From Oscillibacter faecalis_A (GTDB taxonomy: Bacteria > Bacillota > Clostridia > Oscillospirales > Oscillospiraceae): a stretch of DNA of 64,000 nt. The stretch covers positions 124,001 through 188,000 of the forward strand of contig NZ_JARFXX010000002.1 of the NCBI RefSeq assembly GCF_029218125.1, read 5' to 3'. Both the position numbers and the translations under genes were made by a program. Under the pieces are notes generated by a model, which worked only from the letters and a program-made list of their open reading frames with translations, was not told the DNA's origin and made no database searches. Within the stretch, counting starts at the first letter, position 1; every line of letters begins with the position of its first letter. Below, one piece after another: positions 15,694 through 25,200 of the stretch.

Positions 15694-16711
15694 ATTTTCC
15701 GAAGGGACAGTCAGGCCAGTGGCACGGCCTGCACCCAAGGCATAGTCCGCCCTCGCCCATCACCGCGAAGTCCGTCCGGGTCATTTCCACCCCAGCGGCG
15801 ATGCGGGGCAGGGCCAGATCAAAAATAGTGGCTCCGGCGTACATCACGCAGCCGGGCAGACCCATTATGGGTGTGTCATCCTCGAAATAGCCCAGCAGGA
15901 ACATGGCACCGGGCAGCACCGGAGCGCCGTAGGTGACGATGTGGGCGCCGCTTTGCCGGATTCCGCCGGGAGTGTTGTCATCCGGGTCCACGCTCATGCC
16001 GCCGGTGCCGAGAATGAGGTCGGCGCCCGTCTGCCGGGCCTCGGCAATGGCGTTTGCCACGTTGTCAACCCCGTCCCCGGAGTAGAGGACGGAAACGGTC
16101 TCAATGCCGTAGGCGGCCAGCTTGTCCCGTACCACCGGGGTGAAGGTATCTTGGATCAGGCCGTTTTTTACCTCACTGCCGGTGGCCACAATGGCGGCGG
16201 TTTTCTTTACGTAGGGCAGCAGCTTCAGCAGGGGGGCGGTTCCCGCCGCTGCTTCGGCGGCGCGCAGCCTTTCTTCCTCAATGATGAGGGGAATCACCCG
16301 CATTCCTGCCAGCTTGTCCCCCTTTTTCACGGCGGTATTGCCCTTCCGCGTGGCAATCATGATGTCCTCAATGCTGTTGACAGCAATGAGCCGCCGGGAA
16401 TCCACCTGAAACAAACCGTCGCAGGCGGCCTTCAGCTCGATCTTGCCCTCCTTGACCTCGCTGCGGGTCATGTTTTCCTGACCGCACAGGGCCAGAAGCC
16501 GCTCCGCCGCGTCATTTTCGTGCACCATGCCGGGGGTCATTTCCCATACGTAAAGGTGCTCCTTTCCCATGGAGAGCAGCACGGGAATGTCCGCCTCCGT
16601 GACGATGTGGCCCTTACGGAACCGGGCGTCCTTATACTGATCCTTGATAATTTGGGTCATGTCATGGCACAGCACATGGCCCACGGCGTCCTCTGTGCGA
16701 ATCAGCTTCAT
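15692..16711 (-). CDS. Molybdopterin-binding (MoeA/MoaB-fold) protein with a Cys cluster tail
   Basis: 339 residues. The C-terminal half has the MoaB/Mog fold: IVATGSEVKNGLIQDTF, then ADLILGTGGMSVDPDDNTPGG in two pieces, and IMGLPGCVMYAGATIFDL, motifs that bind molybdopterin. It is shorter than full MoeA (about 400) and lacks the usual MoeA domain IV. It ends with CLGCRPCHWPDCPFGK, a C-x2-C-x2-C-x4-C cluster that could bind zinc or an Fe-S cluster. It probably acts in molybdenum insertion or regulation of it. It overlaps the MOSC gene by 4 bp and is last in moaA-moaC-MOSC. Confidence 0.82.
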   Translation of the reverse strand: MKLIRTEDAVGHVLCHDMTQIIKDQYKDARFRKGHIVTEADIPVLLSMGKEHLYVWEMTPGMVHENDAAERLLALCGQENMTRSEVKEGKIELKAACDGLFQVDSRRLIAVNSIEDIMIATRKGNTAVKKGDKLAGMRVIPLIIEEERLRAAEAAAGTAPLLKLLPYVKKTAAIVATGSEVKNGLIQDTFTPVVRDKLAAYGIETVSVLYSGDGVDNVANAIAEARQTGADLILGTGGMSVDPDDNTPGGIRQSGAHIVTYGAPVLPGAMFLLGYFEDDTPIMGLPGCVMYAGATIFDLALPRIAAGVEMTRTDFAVMGEGGLCLGCRPCHWPDCPFGK

Positions 16712-17142
16712 TTCAGCACCTCGATTTCATCTCCGGCACGGACTGTGCCCTCCTTGACCACCACGGCGAAGATGCCCTCCGTGGGCATGACGCACTTGCC
16801 TACCGCCTTTTTGATGGCGCAGTCATTGTGGCACTCCTTGCCGATCTGCGTCACCTCCACCTCCGTCTCACCGATCCGCAGGTGGGTTCCCACGGGCAGG
16901 CCCTTGAGGTCGATGCCCTCCGTATTGATGTTTTCCGCGAAGATACCGGCGTTCAGCGGGATAGGGGAGGCGGCGCGCATGGTGTCCACGCTTTCCGAGG
17001 CCAGCAGGGAAATCTGCCGGTGCCAGTCCCCGGCGTGGGCGTCCCCCACGATGCCGTGGCGCAGCTTCAGTTGAATTTCCGCTACAGGCGTTTTGATGGT
17101 TCCCTTTTTCTCGCTGATGTTGACGGACAGAACCCTTGCCAT
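16708..17142 (-). CDS. MOSC domain protein
   Basis: 144 residues, a stand-alone MOSC domain. Recognisable pieces are HGIVGDAHAGDWHRQISLLA and GKECHNDCAIKKAVGKCVMP; the conserved cysteine of MOSC sulphur-carrier domains lies in the KECH stretch. MOSC domains are linked to molybdenum cofactor sulphuration or transfer. ATG 17142 follows the moaC stop by 2 bp with GGAGGAAT upstream, so the longer frame is rejected. The small size and neighbours fit a dedicated cofactor-finishing role. Confidence 0.87.
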   Translation of the reverse strand: MARVLSVNISEKKGTIKTPVAEIQLKLRHGIVGDAHAGDWHRQISLLASESVDTMRAASPIPLNAGIFAENINTEGIDLKGLPVGTHLRIGETEVEVTQIGKECHNDCAIKKAVGKCVMPTEGIFAVVVKEGTVRAGDEIEVLK

Positions 17143-17144
17143 GA

Positions 17145-17624
17145 CTATTCCTCCGCCCGGTAATCGCCGCTCTTGCCGCCTGTTTTTTCCAGCAGACGGA
17201 GATTGGTGATCTTCATGTCCTTCTGCACGGCCTTGCACATATCGTAAATGGTCAGGGCGGCCACGGAAACGGCGGTCAGCGCCTCTATTTCCACACCGGT
17301 GACGCCGGTGCAGGCAACGGCGGCCTGAATTTCCACCCTACAGGGCGTATCGCACAGGCGGAACGTGATGTCGATGCCTGTCAGGGGCAGGGGGTGGCAC
17401 ATGGGAATCAGCTCCCAGTTATGCTTAGCGGCCTGAATCCCCGCCACCTGTGCCACGGCCAGCACATCCCCCTTTTTCAGTGTGCCGTTTTTAATGTGGG
17501 CCATGGTCTCCGGCGCAATGTGAATCTCACCGGCAGCCACCGCCCGCCGGTGGGTGACGGGCTTTTCCGTCACGTCCACCATCCGGGCGCGGCCCTGTTC
17601 ATTGAAATGGGTCAGCTCTCCCAT
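17145..17624 (-). CDS. moaC: Cyclic pyranopterin monophosphate synthase
   Basis: 159 residues, normal for MoaC. It begins LTHFNEQGRARMVDV and contains IPMCHPLPLTGIDI, GVEIEALTAVSVAALTIYDM and MKITNLRLLEKTGGKSGDY, all diagnostic. MoaC converts the MoaA product to cyclic pyranopterin monophosphate, the first stable molybdopterin intermediate. It starts 4 bp after the moaA stop, in one operon with moaA, MOSC and the MoeA-like gene. Confidence 0.96.
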   Translation of the reverse strand: MGELTHFNEQGRARMVDVTEKPVTHRRAVAAGEIHIAPETMAHIKNGTLKKGDVLAVAQVAGIQAAKHNWELIPMCHPLPLTGIDITFRLCDTPCRVEIQAAVACTGVTGVEIEALTAVSVAALTIYDMCKAVQKDMKITNLRLLEKTGGKSGDYRAEE

Positions 17625-17627
17625 GCT

Positions 17628-18572
17628 TCAGCCTCCGATCTCATTCATAGTGCGGGGCGTCCCGCTGGGGCCCTCCGTCAGGCAGTGCCCCCTTGGCTTT
17701 TGAAAAATGCCCCGGCGAAGGGCGTCTTTTAGCGCCGGGCCGTGGAGCCCCCGGAGGGAAATTTCCTCCCGGCTGTGGAGACAGCCCTTCAGCCTCCCGT
17801 CCGCCGTGACGCGGATTCGGCGGCAGTCCCCGCAAAATTCGTGGCTCAGGGGGGCGATCAACCCCACCGTTCCAACAGCCCCCGGCAGACGGAACCGCCG
17901 CGCTACGCCCTCCGGCGGCAGTGCCTTTAGCTCCGGTAGACGCGCCAATACGGTGTCCGCCGGGAGAAAGCACTCCTTGTCCCATCCGGCGCAGGGGCCC
18001 ATGGGCATCAGCTCAATGAACCGCACCTCCCACGGGTGGGTCAGGGTCAGCTCCGCCAGCGGGCGGATTTCGTTGTCATTAAAGCCACCGATGAGCACGG
18101 TGTCCAGCTTGAGCTGCTTGAAGCCGGCCCGCTCCGCCGCTTGGATTCCGGAGAGGACATCCTCCAAGGAGCCGGTGCGGGTCATGGCGCGGAAGTGCTC
18201 CGGGTGCAGGGTGTCGAGACTGATGTTCAGCCGGTCCACCCCGGCGTCCCGCAGAGGGGCGGCCAGAGCGGTGAGCTGACTTCCGTTGGTGGTGAGGCAG
18301 AGCTCCCGCAGGCCGGGAATGGCCCGAAGCGCCCGACAGAGCTCCACAATACCCCGCCGCACCAGCGGCTCACCGCCGGTGACGCGGATCTTCATAATGC
18401 CGAGCCCCACGGCGGCAGCGGCGATCTCCACATATTCCTCCAGCGAAAGAATGGAGGAATGGGGCAGCTTTTCCACTCCCTCCGGCGGCATACAGTACCG
18501 GCAGCGGTAATTGCACAGGTCGGTGACGCTGAGCCGAAGGTAATCAACGGTCCGGCCATATTGATCCTTCAT
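17628..18572 (-). CDS. moaA: GTP 3',8-cyclase
   Basis: 314 residues, a radical SAM enzyme. The N-terminal cluster motif is CNYRCRYCMPP (CxxxCxxC, about 19-26), followed by the SAM element VTGGEPLVRRG. A second C-terminal cluster is built by FCGDCRRIRVTADGRLKGC, and the chain ends in the double glycine IGG needed for activity in MoaA. It catalyses the first step of molybdenum cofactor synthesis from GTP. GGAGG lies before ATG 18572. First gene of the cofactor operon; pgi lies 19 bp upstream. Confidence 0.96.
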   Translation of the reverse strand: MKDQYGRTVDYLRLSVTDLCNYRCRYCMPPEGVEKLPHSSILSLEEYVEIAAAAVGLGIMKIRVTGGEPLVRRGIVELCRALRAIPGLRELCLTTNGSQLTALAAPLRDAGVDRLNISLDTLHPEHFRAMTRTGSLEDVLSGIQAAERAGFKQLKLDTVLIGGFNDNEIRPLAELTLTHPWEVRFIELMPMGPCAGWDKECFLPADTVLARLPELKALPPEGVARRFRLPGAVGTVGLIAPLSHEFCGDCRRIRVTADGRLKGCLHSREEISLRGLHGPALKDALRRGIFQKPRGHCLTEGPSGTPRTMNEIGG

Positions 18573-18590
18573 GGCAGGACCTCCTTTTTA

Positions 18591-19931
18591 TCAGCGGCGG
18601 GCGTTCAGCCTTGCCTCCAGCTCGGCGCGCCGCGTCTCATAGCCCGGCTTCCCCAGCAGGGCGAACATATTGCTCTTGTACCCCTCTACACCGGGCTGGT
18701 CAAAGGGGTTCACGTCCAGCAGATAGCCGGAAAGGCCGCAGGCGTACTCAAAGAAGTAAATGAGTTCGCCCAGCGCCCGGGGCGTTTTGCCCTCGGCCTC
18801 AATGATAATGTTGGGGACGCCGCCCTGACTATGGGCCAGCAGCGTGCCCTCCATGGCACGGTCCCGGATATGGTCCATAGAGGCTCCGGCAAGGAAATTC
18901 AGCCCGTCACCGTCCGTCGCGTCCCGGGGGACGGTGAGCTGCCGGGCCGAGGGGCCGAGGCGCACCACGGTCTCAAAGAGAATGCGGCGGCCCGCCTGAA
19001 TGTATTGGCCCATGGAGTGCAGGTCGGCGGTAAATTCCACGCTGGCGGGGAACAGACCCTTTCCGTCCTTGCCCTCGCTCTCGCCGAAGAGCTGCTTCCA
19101 CCACTCCGCCATAAAGCGGAAGGCCGGGTCATAGCAGGCCAGCAGCTCCACGGAAAAGCCTTTGTGGTACAGCTCGTGCCGCAGCGCGGCATACTGCCAC
19201 GCGGGGCTTCCAAAGGAGGTGTCGGCACAGCGGGCCATCATGTCCGCCGCGCCCTCCATCAAGGCGGTAATGTTCACACCGGCTGCCGCGATGGGGAGAA
19301 GCCCCACGGCGGTGAGTACGGAGTATCGCCCGCCGATGTCATCCGGCACTACAAACGTCTCCCAGCCCTCACTGTCCGCCAGTGATTTCAGCGCGCCGCG
19401 GGCGCGGTCGGTGGTGGCGTAAATACGTCCGCGGGCGCCCTCTTTTCCGTATTTTTTCTCCAGCGCATCCCGGAAAAAGCGGAAGGCCACGGCGGGCTCC
19501 GTGGTGGTGCCGGATTTGGAAATGACATTGACGGAGAAATCCACATCCGCCACCAGCTCCAGCACCTCGTCCAGAGCGTCGGAGGAAAGGCCGTTGCCGA
19601 TGAAATAAATGTTGGGCGTGGATTTATGCTTCAGGTTATAGTTGGGGGAGCACAGACAGTCGATGACACCCCGGGCGCCTAAGTAGCTGCCGCCGATGCC
19701 GATGACCACCAGCGCTTGAGAGTCGCTTTGAATCTTTCGGGCGGCGGCTTGGATTCGGGCAAATTCCGCCCGGTCGTAGGCCCGGGGCAGGTGCACCCAG
19801 CCGGTGAATTCTCCGCCGAGGCCGCTGCCGTTTTGCAGCTTCTCGTGGGCACCCTTCAGCCGGGGCAGCAGGGCTTCCTGATAGGGCAGGGGCAGGAACG
19901 ATTGCAGATCAAAGAGCTGAACATCCAACAT
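18591..19931 (-). CDS. pgi: Glucose-6-phosphate isomerase
   Basis: 446 residues, the short Gram-positive form. Motifs: VVIGIGGSYLGARG (about 75-88), VISKSGTTTEPAVAFR (about 140), GGRYSVLTAVGLLP, and the closing GVEGYKSNMFALLGKPGYE. The catalytic glutamate and lysine regions are intact. It interconverts glucose- and fructose-6-phosphate in glycolysis. ATG 19931 (MLDVQLFDL) is chosen with GGGTGG upstream; the frame extends only to a GTG at 19940. It lies only 19 bp before moaA on the same strand, so some read-through into the cofactor operon is possible. Confidence 0.95.
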   Translation of the reverse strand: MLDVQLFDLQSFLPLPYQEALLPRLKGAHEKLQNGSGLGGEFTGWVHLPRAYDRAEFARIQAAARKIQSDSQALVVIGIGGSYLGARGVIDCLCSPNYNLKHKSTPNIYFIGNGLSSDALDEVLELVADVDFSVNVISKSGTTTEPAVAFRFFRDALEKKYGKEGARGRIYATTDRARGALKSLADSEGWETFVVPDDIGGRYSVLTAVGLLPIAAAGVNITALMEGAADMMARCADTSFGSPAWQYAALRHELYHKGFSVELLACYDPAFRFMAEWWKQLFGESEGKDGKGLFPASVEFTADLHSMGQYIQAGRRILFETVVRLGPSARQLTVPRDATDGDGLNFLAGASMDHIRDRAMEGTLLAHSQGGVPNIIIEAEGKTPRALGELIYFFEYACGLSGYLLDVNPFDQPGVEGYKSNMFALLGKPGYETRRAELEARLNARR

Positions 19932-20007
19932 ACAAACCACCCTTTCGTAAATAAAGCACCGTCATGTGCCTGAAAAAATAAAGGCAAAGGGACCTTGCTT
20001 TGTTCAC

Positions 20008-20037
20008 AGTATACCATATTGCGCCGGGAAACAGCAA
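20008..20037 (-). promoter_or_regulatory. Predicted pgi promoter
   Basis: On the minus strand TTGCTG (20037-20032), 18-bp spacer, TATACT (20013-20008), about 77 bp before the pgi start. Confidence 0.55.
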
Positions 20038-20106
20038 GGGAAAAGCAGGGGAAAAACAGGGCGGCGGGAGCGGCGAAAAAATATTTTGAAAAAATTTTCA
20101 AAATCC

Positions 20107-20136
20107 TGCAACAAACCGGCGCCCTGAAGCGTCTAT
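20107..20136 (+). promoter_or_regulatory. Predicted ECF-sigma promoter of the sigma/anti-sigma locus
   Basis: TGCAAC (20107-20112), 17-bp spacer and CGTCTAT (20130-20136). This -35/-10 pair, with the CGTCTA core, is the usual pattern in front of autoregulated ECF sigma genes in Clostridia. It is not a sigma-A promoter. Confidence 0.65.
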
Positions 20137-20224
20137 AAGACAGAGGGGTCGCTGAGGAAGCGGCCGCCGATGAATGAAAACAGAAGACGCGCGCCATGCG
20201 CCAAGAGAGAAAGGAGATCATGGT

Positions 20225-20392
20225 ATGAAGAATATGGGTTATGGAATCAGAGACTCCGTAAAGGCCGCCGCTGCGGTGCTGTGCCTTGTCAACGCGGCGC
20301 TGCTGGCGATTTTGCTCATGAGCGCCTTTGATCTCGGCGGCGTGAATGAGAGCGCGGGCGTTTTGTTTGACAGCCTGCTGGCAGGACTGTAA
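20225..20392 (+). CDS. Small single-pass membrane protein upstream of an ECF sigma factor
   Basis: 55 residues starting MKNMGYGIRDSV, with one hydrophobic helix (about AAAAVLCLVNAALLAILLM) and a short polar tail. AAGGAG at 20211 is 8 nt before ATG 20225; the frame to 20174 has no such site. It sits between a predicted ECF promoter and the sigma gene 55 bp downstream, so it is probably the first gene of that operon and may sense or modulate the envelope signal. No family recognised. Confidence 0.55.
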   Translation: MKNMGYGIRDSVKAAAAVLCLVNAALLAILLMSAFDLGGVNESAGVLFDSLLAGL

Positions 20393-20446
20393 AATCGAAA
20401 GAAACACTGCCGGACACGGCTCCGGCGGGAATGGGAGGGATGGACC

Positions 20447-20983
20447 GTGCTTTCCTTTATCATGCGCTTTGAACGGGACCCGGACAGGGACCGCTTTGCC
20501 GCGCTGTATCAGATGAACCACACCCGGATGGAGCGGCTGGCACGGCAGCTTTTAGGCGATCAAAACCGGGCGGAGGACGCGGTCCACGATACCTTCATGA
20601 AGCTCATCCGCCACTATGACGAGCTGCGGGACCGCTCGGACGAGCGGCTGGCCTCGTGGCTTCTGGTGGTGGTCAAGACCACGGCGCTGGATATGCTGCG
20701 GCGGGACAAATGGGAAAACGCCTGCGAGGAGCTGCCGGAAGGGCAGTCTGTTCCGGCGGACGGCGGGGAGTTCCGGGCGCTGGTGGAGATCATCCGCCGG
20801 ATGCCGGAGGATTACCGCCGGGTGCTGGAGCTGCGGTTCGTGGCGGAATGGAGCATAAGCGACATCGCCCGGGAGCTGGGGCTGACGGAGAGCGCGGTAC
20901 GGACCCGAACGTTCCGGGGACGTAAGCTGCTCATTGACACACTGAAAAAGGAGGGGTATCTGGATGAACGAGCAACTGTTTGA
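20447..20983 (+). CDS. ECF-type RNA polymerase sigma factor
   Basis: 178 residues. Region 2 spans about 15-85 (LARQLLGDQNRAEDAVHDTF, then WLLVVVKTTALDMLRR) and region 4 about 115-170 (LPEDYRRVLELRF-type, here MPEDYRRVLELRFVAEWS, then ARELGLTESAVRTRTFRGRK). The start is GTG 20447 with GGGAGGG upstream; the nearby ATG at 20440 is out of frame. It directs RNA polymerase to alternative promoters, here probably including the CGTCTAT promoter at 20107. It overlaps the downstream anti-sigma candidate by 20 bp. Confidence 0.93.
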   Translation: MLSFIMRFERDPDRDRFAALYQMNHTRMERLARQLLGDQNRAEDAVHDTFMKLIRHYDELRDRSDERLASWLLVVVKTTALDMLRRDKWENACEELPEGQSVPADGGEFRALVEIIRRMPEDYRRVLELRFVAEWSISDIARELGLTESAVRTRTFRGRKLLIDTLKKEGYLDERATV

Positions 20984-22088
20984 CGCCATGCTCCGCACCG
21001 CCCTGGAGGAGGCGCTGGAGGAGGATTGCCGGGAGGCCCCGGCAGAGCAGAAGCACACCGGACACACCTCCCTGCGGCAGCGCCGCCGGATGCGGCGGAT
21101 GCTGGCGGACCCATGGGGCTATGAGCGGCGCAGCCGCGCGGCAAAGCAGATGGAGGCGCAGCAGAAAATGCAGGTCAAAACGCCTGTGCGGCACCTGCGC
21201 TGGCCGGTGCTGGCGGCGGCAGTTTTGCTGCTGACGGTCTCCGTTACCGGCTACGCGCTTCGGGGCGGCGCGTTCTTCCAGAGCTTTTTTGAAAAGAGCC
21301 CCTGGGCGGAGGACTACGCGGGAACGGCGGACACGGAGCAGCTCACAGAGCTGGGCGGCACGGGCATCGGTGCCGTGGCGGAGGACGAGCATCTCCGGCT
21401 GGAGCTGCTGGACGCCATTTCCGAAGGGGAAAACGCGCTGGCGGCGGTGCGGGTGACGGTAAAGGATACGGAGCTGTTGGAAAAATACGGCATAGAGCGC
21501 CTTGCTTTTTTGAATATCGAGGGCAGCTTTTTCGATTCCGGTTCCAGCAGCGTTTCATGGACATACCCGGTGGACAATCACAGCCTTGACAATAACCAGT
21601 ATCTTATGATCATCGGCAGCAGCCAGAATGAGGCGGACACGAAGCGGGAGTGCGACATCACGTTCCGGGATTTGGGCCTTGTGGAATATACCGGGGAAAA
21701 TGAGTCTGTGCGGCAGGAAACGGTGCTGCTTTCCGGGCCGTGGACGCTGCGGATGACGCTGCACTTTGACGGAGGTATCGTCGCGGCGGAAAATCAGACG
21801 CTCCGGCTGCCGGAAATGACGCTCACCGTGAAAGAGGTGCGGATCTCCGCCCTGTCTCTGAGCATGAGCATCTGCGGCGGAGAGGAAGCGGATACCGATG
21901 CGCTGTTTGACCTGCTGCGGGAGGCGACACTGCGGATGAAGGACGGGAAAACGCTGAAAACCGTGGGCTTTCAGGCCGGCGGCAGCGCGGCTGACTACGA
22001 GGTCGGCTATGAATTTGCCCTGCCGGTGGACCGCACGGAGATCGCCGCGATTGAGATCGGCGGACAGGAGCTTTTGCTCCAGCCGTAG
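20964..22088 (+). CDS. Putative anti-sigma factor with one membrane helix
   Basis: 374 residues. The cytoplasmic N terminus (about 1-78) is Arg/Glu-rich. One membrane helix follows (about 79-96, WPVLAAAVLLLTVSVTGYAL) and then a 270-residue extracellular beta-rich domain resembling the DUF4179-like sensor domains of clostridial anti-sigma factors. Overlap with the sigma gene implies translational coupling and fixed stoichiometry. It likely holds the sigma factor at the membrane until an envelope signal arrives. The role is inferred from position and topology; no RsiW-type zinc HCC motif is seen. Confidence 0.7.
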   Translation: MNEQLFDAMLRTALEEALEEDCREAPAEQKHTGHTSLRQRRRMRRMLADPWGYERRSRAAKQMEAQQKMQVKTPVRHLRWPVLAAAVLLLTVSVTGYALRGGAFFQSFFEKSPWAEDYAGTADTEQLTELGGTGIGAVAEDEHLRLELLDAISEGENALAAVRVTVKDTELLEKYGIERLAFLNIEGSFFDSGSSSVSWTYPVDNHSLDNNQYLMIIGSSQNEADTKRECDITFRDLGLVEYTGENESVRQETVLLSGPWTLRMTLHFDGGIVAAENQTLRLPEMTLTVKEVRISALSLSMSICGGEEADTDALFDLLREATLRMKDGKTLKTVGFQAGGSAADYEVGYEFALPVDRTEIAAIEIGGQELLLQP

Positions 22089-22156
22089 AGCCGAGGTGTC
22101 TATACACCCCGGCTTGTCGGAGCGGAACGCTGCAGCAGTATGCAAATGAAAAGCAA

Positions 22157-22198
22157 AACAACGGCATACAGGTGTATAGACACCTGTATGCCGTTGTT
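22157..22198 (+). terminator. Strong terminator after the anti-sigma gene
   Basis: A perfect 19-bp stem (22157-22175 with 22180-22198) and ATAG loop; the 3' end is TTGTTATAATT. A weaker hairpin at 22091-22114 just upstream has the complementary loop CTAT and shares the GGTGT/ACACC arms, so the two can pair with one another. Confidence 0.8.
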
Positions 22199-22252
22199 AT
22201 AATTGGAGACCCGCCCGCGCTGTATGGAAAATACGGCACGGGCGGGCTTGCT

Positions 22253-25200
22253 TTACTTGGGTAACGCTTCTTTATCGTGTTTGGCGGAGCGGGCATTGCG
22301 GAGCTTTTTCAGCAGACGGTGCCGGGGCAGGCCCCGCTTTTTGCGGATCCGGATCACCGCCAGCATTAGAGCCAAAAGGTTCAGAACTGCCAGCAAGACC
22401 CACAGCAGAGGACTGGCGGTCCGCTCCTGCACACAGAAGGTGACGGTTTCCCGGTCGGAGGTGAACAGCAAATAGCTGCCGTCCACAGTATTGTCCTGCT
22501 TTTCCCAGCCGGTTTCCGTCTTGACCCAGAGATCATAGCGCTTGCCGGTGTCCGGCAGACGGTAGTGGACGGTATAGGAAATTTCCAGCAGGTCGGGGTC
22601 CTCCACGGTTACAGTCACGGCCTCGCCGGAGCGGGTGACGTTTTTCTCGTCCGTCCAGGTCACCGGCTCCGTGGTGTGGGAGACTGTTGCGTTGGAGCTG
22701 AAGCTGCCATCCACCAAAAGCTGGGGCAGACCATCGGCGGAGTCCGTTAGCGCGGAGGTATAGGGCGTGTAAATGGCGTCCAGCGTCTGGCTGGCGGTAA
22801 GGCAGGTGTAGTCAATGTCCGGCCATGCGGCGGAGCAGCCCTTTTTCGCCGGGATGTCCGGCAGACGGTCAAGAGCCCGGCCATACTGGAAGGGCACAAC
22901 CTCTACGATCTGCCCGTCGGCGCGGAACGTCAGCTCTAACTGTGTGAAGGCCTTGGGAACGTTTTCGTCGGCGCAGAGGGTATCAAAGTCCACCGGCTCT
23001 GCCAATCCCGCGTAGCTGATACCGTCAATGCCGCCGGGAATCTCTCCGGCAAAGCGGTTGCCGGAAACCGTAGCGTCATCGGAAACGTCACCGGCGATGG
23101 CGCCAACATAGGCGTCGGCGGTGAGGGTGGTCAGGGCGCGGCAGTCCGTCAGCGTTTCGGCGTAGCCGGCGATGCCGCCCACGTAGTCTGCGGCGGAAAC
23201 GCTGCACTTGGCCCAACTGTTGTCCACGCTGCCGTAGGAGCTGCCGGTGATGCCGCCGGCATAGCTTCCGTCTGTACTGATGGCAGCGTAGCTTTCACAG
23301 GCGGTGACGCGGCCCAGCTCCGCAAGGCCCACAATGCCGCCGCTGTAGTCATCCTTGCCGGCAACAGCACCGTTGTTCACGCAGCCGGAGACCAGCGCAC
23401 GGGCCTGATAGCGGAAATTTAGAGAGGAATCGCCCACCTTGGTGACATCATCCTCTACGCTGAAATCCAGCTCCAGACCGATGGAGCCGAGGATGCCGCC
23501 GATATTGGTATTGCCGGTGACCGTACCGCTGTTTTCGGAGCCGGAGACCCGGCCGTCATGCTGTTTTTCAAGGTCACAGGTGTCGGAGAGGTCCTGAAAG
23601 CGGTCCTTGATCTGATCCTCAAGGCTCTTGTCCCGGTCCGCCTCCCAGTCGGACTTTTCACTGCGGATCAGGTTGGTGATGGAGCGGAACTGGCTGTTGA
23701 CCGCCTTCAGATCGCCGATGAGGGTATCGGCGGAATCATCAAGAAGGCGGTTCAAAGCGTCCCCGCTGTCCAGCAGAGCGTCCATGGCGTCATTCAGGGC
23801 GTCACCCTTGTCGGTGATCTCCGGGCCGATGGGGTCGATCTTGATGTCCGGCTTTTCGGAAAGCTCGTGGATCATGTCGTTCAGGCCCACGGCCACGTCC
23901 GTCAACCTGTCATTAACCCGAGTTGCAGCCTTGTTTACGAATTCCAACTGGTTCAATGCGTTCTTTACGGCACTGCTGAAGGACATCAGAGTGCCAAGTG
24001 CCTTACCGATGGAGACAAGGGCATTTGTCAGCGGCCCAATGGCACCGCCGAGGCCATCCAGAGAAGCCGCCAATTCCACCAGCGCGGCGGAAATTTCATC
24101 TGGGTCGCCGCGGTTGATGGCACTGATAACGTCTTTCATAGCACTGGTGATGCCGGGGAGGGCACCGGCGATGGCGTCAGCGGCCTCCTTCAGGTCGCTC
24201 AGCGCGTTCTGAAAATCATCGGCTGCTGCGTCACCGACGCCGGAGGCACTTAACAAGCTCTTGCGTACTTTTTCCAGTTCGCTGATCAGCGTATCCAGTT
24301 CCTTTGTCAACCCCACGGCGTCATCCATGATGTCATCTAACTGGTCCAGCGACCACGAGATTCGGGCGGAGAGCTCATTGATCTGGTCGATATTGCCGTT
24401 GGCCCAGTCCGTCATGGCGTCCGTCAGGTCCTTGGCGATGTCCTTGACCGTCCGGGTCTTGGCGGAGAGGTCATTCATCTGGTGATGGACGGAATCGGAA
24501 ATGCTGTCGGCATGGTTGGCGGTGCGGTCCATGATGTCCTGAAGGGAGTCCAACTGGGTCAGCAGCTTATCGAGGAAATCCTGACTGAAGGTCTTCAGCA
24601 CCTCCGGCTCCAACTGGCCCACGATGCCGCCCACGTCCTTCCGGCCCGCCACGGCGCCGGTGTTGGTGCAGCCATCCAGCCAGCCGCTGCTGCGGCCCGC
24701 CACGCCGCCGATGTTGTAGCCGATCTGGTCATAGCCCACGGTGCCGGTGTTGACGCAGCTCTGCACCGTACCGTCGGACAGGCCCACCACGCCGCCGATG
24801 TCCGTATAGGCGGGAATATTATCCATGGAGTTGAGCTGGGCGAGGCCGGTGTAATCCGTTTTGGGGTTATCCTCAAGATCCTTGGTGTTGATGCTGCCGC
24901 TGTTTTCACAGCGGGTCATCGTGCCGTGATTTTCGCCCACCACGCCGCCGGCGGAGTGTTTGCCGGTGACGCTGCCGGAGAAGCGGCTGCTTACCAGCTC
25001 ACCGCCGGTTTCGTTGGTGCCGATGAGGCCGCCGATGCGGTTATCTCCGATAATGGTGCCGAGGCCCGCGCAGTTCAGGACGCGCCCGGCATTGCTGCCG
25101 GCCAGCAGGCCCAGATCATTCTGCCGGTCGCTGGGGTGGATGGTGCCCGCCACGGTGAGGTCCTGCACGGTGGCGCCGCTTTGGATATAGCGGAACAGAC

